Shown in pieces: positions 1 to 8,391 of a stretch of 64,000 bases of DNA (position 1 is its first letter; each line of letters starts with the position of its first letter). A program made the translations under genes and the position numbers. The stretch lies in NCBI GenBank assembly GCA_045595365.1, contig JAZOAI010000038.1, positions 42,056-106,055 of the forward strand, given 5' to 3'. Origin of the DNA: SIG480 sp045595365 (GTDB lineage: Bacteria; Bacillota; Clostridia; Oscillospirales; JAAYXM01). The notes beneath the pieces were generated by a model, which worked only from the letters and a program-made list of their open reading frames with translations, ran no database searches and was not told the origin of the DNA.

Positions 1-779
1 TATCCTATGAGCTTTGACTCATATAAAACCTCATTGACCTTTTCCATAACCTCGTTGCGAACCTCAACGCGGACTCCTATATCTACCGTTCCCGGTTGAT
101 GAGCGATATCGTGCTCTGCGCAGACGTTTTCAAGCCAGCTTGCACCGCGGCGGCCGGTGGCGACAACGGTATGCCCTGCGCGGATTTCACGTGTTTCTCC
201 GTTTTTCTCAATATATGCGCCCTTGCAGAAGCTACCCTCTATTATTATGTCAGTACACTGCCATCCAAAAAGGATTTCAACACCTTTTTTCTGCAGATAT
301 TCTTCTATTGCAAGGTATAGGCCCTGCGCCTTTTCTGTACCGAGATGGCGAATCGGGCAGTCTACCAGGCGAAGCCCCGCCTGAATTGCCTTAAGGCGGA
401 TATTTTTAACTTCTTCCTCTCTGCCTATGCCTTCGATGTGCTCATCTGCACCGAATTCGAGATATATCTTGTCGGTATATTCAATCATTTCGGCGGCATA
501 GTCATACCCTATAAGCTCCGGAAGCATCCCGCCTACCTCAGGCGAAAGAGAAAGCTTTCCGTCAGAAAATGCGCCGGCACCCGAAAAGCCTGTTGTTATG
601 TTGCAGTAGGGCTTGCAATTTACGCATTCTTTTGTTTTTGCCTTCGGGCATTTTCTCTCTTTTATAGAGCGCCCCTTCTCAATTATAACTATTTTCTTTG
701 TGCTGCCGCGACGAACAAGCTCCAGTGCTGTGAAAATCCCGGCAGGCCCTGCGCCGATAATTGCTACATCATAGTTCAT
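1..779 (-). CDS. FAD-dependent dehydrogenase, COG2509-like (3' part missing)
   Basis: Translated from the complement. The protein starts MNYDVAIIGAGPAGIFTALE, a classic dinucleotide-binding GxGxxG fold for FAD, and continues with a cysteine-rich stretch (KCPKAKTKECVNCKPYC) followed by GFSGAGAFSDGKL, a combination I associate with the uncharacterised FAD-dependent dehydrogenase family COG2509. About 259 codons are visible; the C-terminal part lies beyond the left edge of the window. The start at 779 is preceded by GGAG at a spacing of 9; an overlapping ATG at 786 runs into a stop after five codons. It lies 17 bases downstream of the membrane-anchored unknown at 797-1381 and is probably cotranscribed with it. 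Its substrate is unknown. The cysteines could bind metal or form a redox pair (inference). Confidence 0.85.
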   Translation of the reverse strand, partial: MNYDVAIIGAGPAGIFTALELVRRGSTKKIVIIEKGRSIKERKCPKAKTKECVNCKPYCNITTGFSGAGAFSDGKLSLSPEVGGMLPELIGYDYAAEMIEYTDKIYLEFGADEHIEGIGREEEVKNIRLKAIQAGLRLVDCPIRHLGTEKAQGLYLAIEEYLQKKGVEILFGWQCTDIIIEGSFCKGAYIEKNGETREIRAGHTVVATGRRGASWLENVCAEHDIAHQPGTVDIGVRVEVRNEVMEKVNEVLYESKLIG

Positions 780-796
780 ATGTCATATCTCCAAAG

Positions 797-1381
797 CTAC
801 TTTTCTGCTCTTTTTATTCCGCTCTTGTATTTATGCCAGAACTCTTTTACACGGACAATCTCCTCACCGTTAAACCTTGAGTAAGCGAGCTTTGCGGCAA
901 GGTTAAGCTCCTCACCTGTTACTCCACCTGATAAAAGGCTTAAAAGATATTTCATATCTTCCGAGGAGAGATGGGAGCGAATGAGCTCCATAACCTCGCG
1001 CTTGTCACGCGCAGCTATATCCTCATTTATCTTCTCTGTTGCTTTTTTTACAGCCTCCTGCTTTTTTGGAGCGGGCTGTGTCTGCGATTTCGGCAGAGTG
1101 CCCTCCTGCGGAGAAGCTTCTTCATTTCCTGGCGCCTCAGCTTCTTCCGATTCGATAACCTCGGGAACCTCATCTTCAGGTTCAAGCTTGGCTATCTCCA
1201 AAACTTCATCCATTGTGATTTCGCCGGTATCAAGCATTGAATTTATCTGATTTGAAATCATCATATCCATAGCCTTATCCGCCGCGAATTTCATTCCAAT
1301 CTCGTATGCGGCAAATATAAGTGCTACAAGGACAACAATAATTATGAGAAGTGTTATGATTATTTTTTTTGCCTTCTTCAT
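797..1381 (-). CDS. membrane-anchored protein of unknown function
   Basis: A 194-residue protein that I do not recognise. Residues about 5-27 form one hydrophobic helix after a short lysine-rich N terminus, so the rest is probably extracytoplasmic. Residues about 65-110 are acidic, proline- and glutamate-rich and probably disordered. The C-terminal 80 residues look helical and charged. A ribosome binding site GGAG lies 9 bases before the ATG. It sits just upstream of the FAD-dependent dehydrogenase in the same direction with a 17-base gap, so the two probably form a small operon. No catalytic motif is visible. Confidence 0.75.
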   Translation of the reverse strand: MKKAKKIIITLLIIIVVLVALIFAAYEIGMKFAADKAMDMMISNQINSMLDTGEITMDEVLEIAKLEPEDEVPEVIESEEAEAPGNEEASPQEGTLPKSQTQPAPKKQEAVKKATEKINEDIAARDKREVMELIRSHLSSEDMKYLLSLLSGGVTGEELNLAAKLAYSRFNGEEIVRVKEFWHKYKSGIKRAEK

Positions 1382-1439
1382 TTTTATTCTCTCCTGTTAA
1401 AAAAGGAATATTATGCGCTCAAAATCTTTTTACGTCACA

Positions 1440-1475
1440 CAAGCGCCCGCTTTATGAAAACGGGCGCTTGTTTTT
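1440..1475 (+). terminator. GC-rich hairpin between SLH gene and downstream operon
   Basis: A 10-bp perfect stem (CAAGCGCCCG with CGGGCGCTTG) around an 11-base loop, followed by five T on the + strand. It lies just past the stop of the SLH protein gene, which is on the - strand. On that strand the U tract is poor, so termination of the SLH transcript is likely but not certain. Confidence 0.55.
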
Positions 1476-1507
1476 GGTTTTAAGAATTGTCCAATAAAAG
1501 CTGTTTA

Positions 1508-3271
1508 TTAATCTAATGAATTAACCTTAACAACGAGAGTATAGCTTGCGCCGCCTATTGTTATATCGAAGTGAACTTCGCCAGCGCTCTTGAACTCAAT
1601 GCCGTGTGCCTTAAGAGTATCAGCCTGATCAGCAAAGATATCATATGCAAAGCTGACAACCGCCTCAAGGTTTACTATGCTCGGTTCTGTGATACCCTGC
1701 AATACGTCATACTCGCCGTCACCTTCAGCTGTGTTGTGAATCTTTCCGAGGAGGCCTGCAATAGCAACATCGCTGTTTGTGCTGAAGCTTCCAAGGTCAT
1801 GTGCAACTGTAACAGTCTTGTTTGCGCTTACGCGAACTTCTTCGAGAACTGTATCGGCATACTTTGCATCAGTGAAGTCAAAAGTAATGACCTTTCCTGT
1901 AATCTCAGCAGGAATCTTTTCACCCTCGGCATCTGTTACATAAACACCTGTGACAGAAAGCGGAGTTACTGACGGAGATGACGGGATTGTAGATGAGTTC
2001 GGAGAATCATTTGCGCCTGAATCCGGAACGCTCGGTGTTGACGGTGTGTCAGGTGTTGACGGAGTGTCAGGTGTTGACGGGGTTGTTACTTCAACGTTTG
2101 TTCCCGGAGTCTGAACCGTTGTGCCCTCTGTAACAGTAGCGTTTTCAACCTTACCATCACCTGTAACTGTGCTTCCTGCACCTTCAACAGTAGCATTCTC
2201 TACTGTAACATCTGCATCAACTTCGAGGTTTACGTTATCAGCTGAAACTTCAACGTCTGTGTAGGTTGTTTCGCCGCCGAGAGTAACGTCTGCGCCCTCT
2301 GCCTTGATTTCTACCTTCTCAGCAGAAACTTCGTTGTTAACCTCTGCTGCGTTTTCGGAAACGATAACCTTATCAGCTACGATTCCCTCATCAGCTGAAA
2401 CCTCTGCCTTGTGGATCGGGTTGCCGTAAACAACGTTGCCGATTGTGGAAGCGCCTGTAACTGCTACGCTACCTGCTCTGACAACGAGGTCACCCTGAAC
2501 CTGAACGTCTTTAAGTTCAACTGTGCTGCCGTTAAGAGCATCAGTGATGATAACTTTGCCTTCGATGATTGCGCCTGTGAGATCAACATCCGGGCTTGAG
2601 ATAACGATGCTGCCCTTGATTGTCTTTCCTGCATAGCTTTCGCCCGGCTTTGCATATGCGCCGACGAGACGGTCAAGCATTGCAGCGTACTCTGCGCGAG
2701 TTACGTTTGCCTTCGGGCGAATGTCGTTTGCATTTCCGCCCTGAACGATGTTGTTCTCAATAAGAGCTGCGGTTGCATCCTTAGCCCAGTCTGAAACGTG
2801 GTGCGCATCGTTGAAATTGTTAACAGCACCTGCGTTGTCAGCTGCAAGAACGAATGTGCGAGCGAGGATAGCAAAAGCCTGCTCACGTGTAACCGGGTCA
2901 TTCGGCATCATTTTGTTGCCTGCGCCGTTAATGATCTTAACAGCAACACCGGACTTGATGTAGTCTTCATACCAGGAATCAACTACAACGTCAACAAAGT
3001 GAGCAATGTCTGCCTGGTCATTATGTGCACCGAGAACGCGAACCATCATTGCTGTAAGCTCTGCGCGAGTAAGCGGAGCGTTCGGATTGAGCTTTCCATT
3101 CGAACCGTTCATAATTCCGTTCTCTACTGCGCTTGCAAGACCCTCATACTGCCAGCTATCGACAGCCGGAGCATCTGCAAAGTCAGCGAGACGGTCAGCT
3201 GCGCCTGCAAAGGACATAAGCATAGCTGCGCTGAGGACTACTGCGAGCAGGATTTTTAATGTTTTCTTCAT
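1508..3271 (-). CDS. SLH-domain surface protein with beta-repeat region
   Basis: A 587-residue secreted protein. Residues 1-24 are a signal peptide. Three S-layer-homology repeats follow (about 28-85, 90-145 and 152-210), with the usual motifs LTRAELTAMMVRVLG, VTREQAFAILARTF and VTRAEYAAMLDRLVG, which bind pyruvylated secondary wall polymer. Residues about 215-395 are short valine-rich repeats with regular spacing, probably a beta-helix or beta-solenoid. A Thr-Pro-Ser-Asp linker (about 397-415) leads to a C-terminal globular domain of about 170 residues without an evident family. I chose the ATG at 3271, preceded by GGAAGGTG, over an upstream TTG because the signal peptide begins there. It starts 41 bases after the CpsB-type phosphatase and probably belongs to the same transcript, so it may be a product exported or modified alongside the polysaccharide machinery (inference). 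Confidence 0.88.
   Translation of the reverse strand: MKKTLKILLAVVLSAAMLMSFAGAADRLADFADAPAVDSWQYEGLASAVENGIMNGSNGKLNPNAPLTRAELTAMMVRVLGAHNDQADIAHFVDVVVDSWYEDYIKSGVAVKIINGAGNKMMPNDPVTREQAFAILARTFVLAADNAGAVNNFNDAHHVSDWAKDATAALIENNIVQGGNANDIRPKANVTRAEYAAMLDRLVGAYAKPGESYAGKTIKGSIVISSPDVDLTGAIIEGKVIITDALNGSTVELKDVQVQGDLVVRAGSVAVTGASTIGNVVYGNPIHKAEVSADEGIVADKVIVSENAAEVNNEVSAEKVEIKAEGADVTLGGETTYTDVEVSADNVNLEVDADVTVENATVEGAGSTVTGDGKVENATVTEGTTVQTPGTNVEVTTPSTPDTPSTPDTPSTPSVPDSGANDSPNSSTIPSSPSVTPLSVTGVYVTDAEGEKIPAEITGKVITFDFTDAKYADTVLEEVRVSANKTVTVAHDLGSFSTNSDVAIAGLLGKIHNTAEGDGEYDVLQGITEPSIVNLEAVVSFAYDIFADQADTLKAHGIEFKSAGEVHFDITIGGASYTLVVKVNSLD
2034..2080 (-). repeat. 18-bp tandem repeat encoding Thr-Pro-Ser linker
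   Basis: Two and a half copies of an 18-base unit (GGTGTTGACGGWGTGTCA on the + strand) code for the repeated TPSTPD linker of the SLH protein. The copies differ at one base. Such in-frame repeats can change copy number by slippage. Confidence 0.8.
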
Positions 3272-3312
3272 AATCAAACACCTTCCCAAAAATTTTTCCT
3301 TTTGCTTTATAT

Positions 3313-3990
3313 TTACTCGCTCTTCGCGAGTATTTTACGTGAATTTTCCGTGACTTGAGGCATCAGCTTTGAAAGCCTCTTTACGGCTTTTGAAAACTCT
3401 CTGTATGCGTCTTTTCCGTCGCCGTGTGCATCACTTCCGAGGACGTGAATCGAGTTTTCTGAAATGAGCTTTGAAAAAAACCTTTTGCGGGAGCCAAACC
3501 CCCAAAATGCCGAAGCGTTTATCTGAACATATGCGCCTGTTTTAAGAATCTTCTCACACCCTCGAGGAGAATATCTGTCTATATGCGCGCAGATGGGGAT
3601 TAGCCCCCTTTTTCTTCTGATTTCCTCAACGGAATCATATATCCAGTGTGGCCACGGTTCAGGCGGGAACTCAAGGAGAATGTACTTCGTACCCTCGATG
3701 CAAAGCTCCGGAAGCTCGGGGAGATCAGATAAGCCTATCCCAATCTGAACTTCCGCGGCTTTTATGATTTTTATCCCGCTTGAGTTTACCTCCGAGAGCC
3801 TCCTGAAAGAGCGTTCACGCCTTTTCAGAAATTCTTCTACGGTTTCTTCATCTATATAATAATGTGGAGTTGCAACTATCGTATCTATCCCTGCTCGGGC
3901 CGCATGCGCAAGCTGGGAGAGGCTCGTTTCCGTGTTTCTTGAGCCATGGTCGGCGCGAGGCAATACGTGGGAATGAAAATCAACATACAT
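3313..3990 (-). CDS. CpsB/YwqE-type tyrosine-protein phosphatase (PHP fold)
   Basis: A 225-residue PHP-superfamily metal-dependent phosphoesterase of the CpsB/CapC/YwqE family, which dephosphorylates the partner tyrosine kinase that controls polysaccharide chain export. The N terminus has DFHSHVLPRADHGS, matching the family metal-binding signature (usually DxHxHxLPGxDDGS), followed by ATPHYY and, near the C terminus, GSDAHG. The second Asp of the signature is replaced by His, a small deviation. It follows the kinase gene by 17 bases and precedes the SLH gene, all on the same strand. A start at 3990 is supported by AAGG 7 bases upstream. It should be cytoplasmic. Confidence 0.9.
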   Translation of the reverse strand: MYVDFHSHVLPRADHGSRNTETSLSQLAHAARAGIDTIVATPHYYIDEETVEEFLKRRERSFRRLSEVNSSGIKIIKAAEVQIGIGLSDLPELPELCIEGTKYILLEFPPEPWPHWIYDSVEEIRRKRGLIPICAHIDRYSPRGCEKILKTGAYVQINASAFWGFGSRKRFFSKLISENSIHVLGSDAHGDGKDAYREFSKAVKRLSKLMPQVTENSRKILAKSE

Positions 3991-4007
3991 ACGAATACCT
4001 TCCGGGG

Positions 4008-4763
4008 TTATTTCCCTTCTTCATTGAAATATCCATATCCATATTTCTTTTCATATTTGCGCCTGTATCTGTATTGCAAATACGAGGAAGCCTGGCCTGA
4101 GTCATTAAGAACAAAGCCCAAAATCTTTCCGCCAACCTGTTCGATACTTGCAACAGACTTTTTAAGTAATTCCAACGAGACACCCTTTTCACGTACTACG
4201 AATACGACTCCATCAATTTTCCCGGCGACAACAGCAAGGTCCGTAACCAGGTGAACGGGGGGCGTGTCGATGAATATATAGTCAAACTCACTCTTAAAGC
4301 TCTCCAAAAGAGAGAGAAAAGCGTCAGACATAATAAGCTCGGGAGGAGACGGCGGGGTAGTCCCCGCAGGGAGAACGAAAAGGTTCTCATACTGTGTCTT
4401 TAATATGTTGGCTTTATCCTTAAATCCGCCGAGAACATCTGCAAGCCCGGGGGAAACCGGAGCCTCAAAGTAGTTGTGGATCTGGGGTTTTCGCATATCC
4501 ATATCTATTATGAGAGTTTTGTTTCCTGCCTGTGCAAAGGCGATTCCGAGATTCGAGCAGTTTGTTGTTTTTCCCTCATTTGCTGAAGTGCTTGTAAATG
4601 CAATCACCTTTTTATCTTTGCCGAGCATAAAAAGAAGGTTTGTTCTCATTCTTTTATATGCTTCAACTATTGTAAAGTGAGTGTTCTCGCAAATAAGCTT
4701 TCCCTTGTCGAAGGAGTCTTCCCTGTTTTTCCGGAAAAGAGATTTGAGGTTTGCAAGTGCCAT
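4008..4763 (-). CDS. CpsD/CapB-type bacterial tyrosine kinase
   Basis: A 251-residue BY-kinase with the three P-loop-type motifs of the family: Walker A SANEGKTT (about 60-67), Walker A' LIIDMDMRKP (84-93) and Walker B YIFIDTPP (162-169). The C-terminal tail (228-245) holds seven tyrosines, the autophosphorylation cluster. In Firmicutes the kinase is separate from its membrane adaptor and is activated by the C-terminal cytoplasmic tail of a Wzz/CpsC protein, here the gene directly upstream. I place the start at 4763 because GGAGG lies 10 bases before it and the upstream stop ends two bases earlier; an in-frame ATG at 4796 would overlap the adaptor gene. Its activity should be set by the CpsB phosphatase downstream. 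Confidence 0.93.
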   Translation of the reverse strand: MALANLKSLFRKNREDSFDKGKLICENTHFTIVEAYKRMRTNLLFMLGKDKKVIAFTSTSANEGKTTNCSNLGIAFAQAGNKTLIIDMDMRKPQIHNYFEAPVSPGLADVLGGFKDKANILKTQYENLFVLPAGTTPPSPPELIMSDAFLSLLESFKSEFDYIFIDTPPVHLVTDLAVVAGKIDGVVFVVREKGVSLELLKKSVASIEQVGGKILGFVLNDSGQASSYLQYRYRRKYEKKYGYGYFNEEGK

Positions 4764-4764
4764 A

Positions 4765-5487
4765 CTATTTTTCCCTCCTTTTTCTGAGCTTTTCAAAGAA
4801 TCTCTTCGAAGACTTCTCTGTCAACTCAAAGGATGGAATCATTCCGATTATCGAAATATCAAATTCTTCCTCAAGGACGGCTTCATCACGGACTGTGGTG
4901 TCCATAGCCTCAATAAGCAAGAATATAAGAATCGAAATAACTGCGCCAAGCACACCGCCGAGGAGAGTGTTTCTCGCAACGTTCGGAGATGAAGGGGAAA
5001 GCGGAAGCGTTGCATAGTCGATTACCGAAACCGCTCCGCCGTTCATAACACGCTTGAATTCTCCGGGGGCAACGCGGGTAACCGTATCTGCGATAATCTG
5101 CGCTTCATTGGGGTTTGTGTGCGTGACTGAAATCCTGAAGATTTCAGTAGATGAAACTGATTCTGCCGAAAGCATCCCTTTTATCTGCGATGCAGTATAA
5201 TCAAGGCCTGACTGCTCCGCAACCTTATCAAGAACTGTTCTGCTGTTGAGAATAACAACGCAGGTTTCAAGAAGCTCACGGGAAACTTCAACGTCGCTCG
5301 TGGTAACTATCGACGATTTGCGCTCCGACATATTGGAAACGTGAAGAAGCGTTTGTGAAGTATATACAGGGGTTATAAAAAAAGCACTGAAAATAAAGAA
5401 TACTATTGCGCTGACCAGCGTGACTGCCACGATAACCCGGATATGAGACAGCAACGCCGATATGGTTTTTTTAAGATCCAACTCCAT
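4765..5487 (-). CDS. Wzz/CpsC-type chain-length regulator and kinase adaptor
   Basis: A 240-residue protein with two membrane helices (about 16-38 and 172-194) enclosing an extracytoplasmic Wzz domain. The proline-rich motif LPLSPSSPNVARN just before the second helix is typical of polysaccharide co-polymerases. The cytoplasmic C-terminal tail is basic and is the part known in this family to activate the CpsD kinase, whose gene follows immediately. It is the first gene of the phosphorelay operon. No glycosyltransferase, flippase or polymerase gene lies nearby, so the polysaccharide it serves must be encoded elsewhere. Confidence 0.9.
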   Translation of the reverse strand: MELDLKKTISALLSHIRVIVAVTLVSAIVFFIFSAFFITPVYTSQTLLHVSNMSERKSSIVTTSDVEVSRELLETCVVILNSRTVLDKVAEQSGLDYTASQIKGMLSAESVSSTEIFRISVTHTNPNEAQIIADTVTRVAPGEFKRVMNGGAVSVIDYATLPLSPSSPNVARNTLLGGVLGAVISILIFLLIEAMDTTVRDEAVLEEEFDISIIGMIPSFELTEKSSKRFFEKLRKRREK

Positions 5488-5543
5488 TAACGTATCTCCT
5501 CCACACGAACCGCCAACATAAGCTCACGCTTAAGTCTAAATCA

Positions 5544-5573
5544 ATTATATTACAAGCAAAAAAACAATATCAC
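5544..5573 (-). promoter_or_regulatory. possible promoter of the wzz-cpsD-cpsB operon
   Basis: On the - strand TATAAT (5544-5549) lies 18 bases after a weak -35-like GTGATA (5568-5573), about 57 bases before the wzz start. The -10 is perfect, the -35 poor. The rest of the 186-base gap shows no other signal. Confidence 0.4.
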
Positions 5574-5673
5574 ACGGAACTAAACGTGCAAAAAGGGCAT
5601 AATTCCCCTGCACACGGATACCAGTATGTTTATCTTACCACATTTAAATAAATTTGTAAAGAGGAAAGTTTTT

Positions 5674-6906
5674 TTATTTTTTGTTGTTTTTGAAGAAATC
5701 TTCTAATATTTCTTCCGTTGTCTGCCGGGAGGAGCGATTATTGTCAATTTTTACATCTGCAAAGCTTAAATATTTGCCTATTCTTTTCTCATACAGAGAA
5801 AATATGTCTTTCGAGAGTGGGCGCCCCTCTGTTGAGAGAGAGGAGATGCTCCGCTCGATAAAATAAATGCGGCCGTTCTGAGAAAGCGCGCCATAGTTTT
5901 CAGAGCGCTCCACGACACCTCCGCCGGTTGAAATGACAAGCCCGCTCTCCTTTGAAACCTCGGCGACAATTTTTTTCTCAATTTCGCGAAACTCCGCTTC
6001 TCCTCGCGCCAGAATAATATCTGCCGGAGACATCCCGAAGCGCGCCTCGATTTCGGCATCGGTATCACAAAGCTTTTTTGAAAGTTTTTCTGCAACAAGC
6101 TTTGCGACGGTGGTCTTCCCGCTTCCCGGCATCCCGATAAGAACGATGTTTGTGACATCACAACGCACAGAGGAGACAGCCTCTTCAATAAGCGTTTCGG
6201 GAAGCTTTCTTCCGAGGAACTGCTCCGCTGCGCGAAACGCCTGTGCCACAAGCATGTAAATCCCGCTGACGCAGGGGGTTCCGAGTTCTTCCGCGGAGAG
6301 AATCAGCTTTGTTTTTGCGGGGTTATATATGACATCTGCAACTCCCGAGAGGCGCGGAAACCGAGAAAGGTCAATCAGGGAAGCTCCGTTATTGGGGTAC
6401 ATCCCGACAGGAGTTGTGTTTATAACGATTTCCGTATCGACAAGGTCGTACACGTTATGATAATTTGTTTCTCCTTGTCTTGAAACGACGGTGATTTTTG
6501 CCGCCGAAAGCCGTTTTGCCGCAAGGCGCGCTGTTTTTGATGTCCCGCCGCTGCCGAGGATTACCACATTCTTTCCTTCAAGCGAAATTCCGCCTTTTGA
6601 AAGCATATACATAAGGCCGAAAATGTCGGTATTGTCGCCGTATATTTTTCCGCCGCGGGAAATGACCGTATTTACGCACCCTGCCTCACGGGCAAGCTCT
6701 GAGACCTCGTCGCACATCGAAAAGGCAAGCTCTTTATATGGGACTGTTACGTTCATTCCGTCGAGTTCTCCGCTTTTTATGAGTTTTTTGAAATTTTCGC
6801 GGTCAACGGCATAATATTCATATTCGTAATCCGCAAAAACTGAATGAATTTTCTTGGAAAAGCTGTGGCGCAGAGTTTCTCCCAAGAGGCCACACTTTAG
6901 CTTCAT
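5674..6906 (-). CDS. aroE-aroK: shikimate dehydrogenase-shikimate kinase fusion
   Basis: A bifunctional 410-residue protein for two consecutive steps of the chorismate pathway: 3-dehydroshikimate to shikimate (NADPH) and shikimate to shikimate 3-phosphate (ATP). Residues about 1-245 are AroE: LRHSFSKKIHS (substrate serines), NVTVPYKE (catalytic lysine), GDNTD (catalytic aspartate) and the nucleotide loop GSGGTSKTA. Residues about 252-410 are AroK: Walker A GMPGSGKTT, DTDAEIE, FREIE (shikimate arginine), STGGGVV and the lid EGRPLS. All key residues of both halves are present. I chose the ATG at 6906 (GGAG 8 bases upstream) over a GTG nine bases earlier that would touch the binding site. It stands alone among aromatic genes here. 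Confidence 0.95.
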   Translation of the reverse strand: MKLKCGLLGETLRHSFSKKIHSVFADYEYEYYAVDRENFKKLIKSGELDGMNVTVPYKELAFSMCDEVSELAREAGCVNTVISRGGKIYGDNTDIFGLMYMLSKGGISLEGKNVVILGSGGTSKTARLAAKRLSAAKITVVSRQGETNYHNVYDLVDTEIVINTTPVGMYPNNGASLIDLSRFPRLSGVADVIYNPAKTKLILSAEELGTPCVSGIYMLVAQAFRAAEQFLGRKLPETLIEEAVSSVRCDVTNIVLIGMPGSGKTTVAKLVAEKLSKKLCDTDAEIEARFGMSPADIILARGEAEFREIEKKIVAEVSKESGLVISTGGGVVERSENYGALSQNGRIYFIERSISSLSTEGRPLSKDIFSLYEKRIGKYLSFADVKIDNNRSSRQTTEEILEDFFKNNKK

Positions 6907-6930
6907 CTTTTTCACTCCTTCTGAGAAGAA

Positions 6931-6952
6931 TGGCGGGGGAGCCCCCCCGCCA
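6931..6952 (-). terminator. GC-rich inverted repeat upstream of aroE-aroK
   Basis: TGGCGGGG pairs with CCCCGCCA around a six-base loop between the end of the DUF4340 gene and the start of the fused aro gene. On the - strand it is followed by a pyrimidine-rich TTCTTCTC rather than a U run, so it may terminate the ABC operon weakly or stabilise an mRNA end. Confidence 0.5.
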
Positions 6953-6957
6953 AAAAT

Positions 6958-8391
6958 TTAGAACATATCGGGAATTTCCTTGCCAAGAAAAACAAGGTCT
7001 ATCGCCTCAAGAAGCTCGCGAACTTCTGCGACTGCAACATAAAACCGCGCAGGGGCTCCGTCTATAACCGCCGCATACTGCCGCTCGTTCATCTTGCACA
7101 ATGAGAGCGTTGACGTTTTTCCGTTCTTAAGCGAAGCCTTAACGGTTATCTCGGGTTCTTCATATTTTTCAGAGCCCGTGCATTCTCCCGCAAGAGTAAA
7201 GCGAACAGTCCTGAGATAGAGGTTATGGGCATTTTTCCCCTCGAGCTTTTTTCCGTTAAATGTGCCTTTTGTTTCCTTGTCTGTTGCCAAAAGTGCGAAG
7301 CTTGCTTCTTTGCCGTCTGAAAGCTTATAATCAAAGCCTGAAATTTCTTTGGAGTTGAAAAACCAGAGAAGCTTCATCATTATGTCAGAATGTGTGAGAG
7401 AGGAGAGAGAGACGTTCTCCTCGGTTTCGATTACTGACGGAACACCCTCAAGCATAACATAGCTTGACCCGCTCTCCGAATCATTTCCGATAAGAAGCGA
7501 TACGGATATGCCGTCTGACGTTTCAAAGCGAAGCTTTGCAGGCTTTGCAAGCCCGTATTTCGAAAGGTCTTTTGGGTTATCCTCAACTACGCGCAAGGCT
7601 TTTATTTTTACAATTTTATCAAGAAATTCAGTTGCAACTTTTTCGGGGTCTGTATTGACAGATACAGGGGATACAATCTTGTAGTAAATTGAGAGTGCGG
7701 TTTTTTTCTCTTCTTCTGCTACTTCCTCCTCTGTGCGCCGGACAACCTTTATCATTTCTTTGCCGTAGGGCGTGTATTCTGCCACTGTTATAAGGTCGGG
7801 GTTTTCAAACTCGTCAAAAAGCTCAAAGTCGCGATATTCTGTTTTTTCTCTTAAAAGAGTCTGTGCTGTCGCCTTCCCCACTGTATATACATCATCGCGG
7901 TCTGCACGGCGGACATAGGCTCCCTCGCCAACGGGGAGGTTGTCACCGATGAGAAGAGTGGTTTCTTCTCCTTTTCGGGAAACAATCTTTATCGTGCGCT
8001 GTGGCTTGTCAAAGCCGAAAGCCGAATCCTCACCCTTTCCGACTTCGCCAAATGCAGCAAGAGGGGCGAGGTAGTGCGCGAGGGTCTTCATTTTTTCTTC
8101 ATCATAAGCAAGGCGCGAATCCGCTCCCCGCATCGTCGCACCTTTTCCGACCTCTTTGTCAAAATAGTCTATCGCAAAACCTTCTCCCGGGCTCTGCGCT
8201 ATTTCTATGGAGGCTATCTCGTTTGTGGAAAGGTCCGTAATCTTAATGCTTTCGGAAAGCTCAACCTCTCCGGCATCAATGCCCGGCTCTTCCGGGGTGT
8301 TTTCCGGAACAAGCTTTGTGGCTACAAGCACTGCAAGGCTTATAACAAGAAGCACTGCGGCGCAGATAAGAACGGGTTTAAACTGTTTCAT
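6958..8391 (-). CDS. DUF4340-domain membrane-anchored protein of ABC exporter operon
   Basis: A 477-residue protein with an N-terminal membrane helix (about 7-27) and a long extracytoplasmic portion with the features of DUF4340 proteins (KTLLRE-type and LIGDNLPVGEGAYVRR-like beta segments). Proteins of this family accompany GldG-like ABC transporter auxiliary subunits. Its ATG overlaps the stop of the GldG-like gene (TAATG), so translation is coupled. It is the last gene of a four-gene operon (ATPase, permease, GldG-like, DUF4340). The transported substrate is unknown. Confidence 0.8.
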   Translation of the reverse strand: MKQFKPVLICAAVLLVISLAVLVATKLVPENTPEEPGIDAGEVELSESIKITDLSTNEIASIEIAQSPGEGFAIDYFDKEVGKGATMRGADSRLAYDEEKMKTLAHYLAPLAAFGEVGKGEDSAFGFDKPQRTIKIVSRKGEETTLLIGDNLPVGEGAYVRRADRDDVYTVGKATAQTLLREKTEYRDFELFDEFENPDLITVAEYTPYGKEMIKVVRRTEEEVAEEEKKTALSIYYKIVSPVSVNTDPEKVATEFLDKIVKIKALRVVEDNPKDLSKYGLAKPAKLRFETSDGISVSLLIGNDSESGSSYVMLEGVPSVIETEENVSLSSLTHSDIMMKLLWFFNSKEISGFDYKLSDGKEASFALLATDKETKGTFNGKKLEGKNAHNLYLRTVRFTLAGECTGSEKYEEPEITVKASLKNGKTSTLSLCKMNERQYAAVIDGAPARFYVAVAEVRELLEAIDLVFLGKEIPDMF

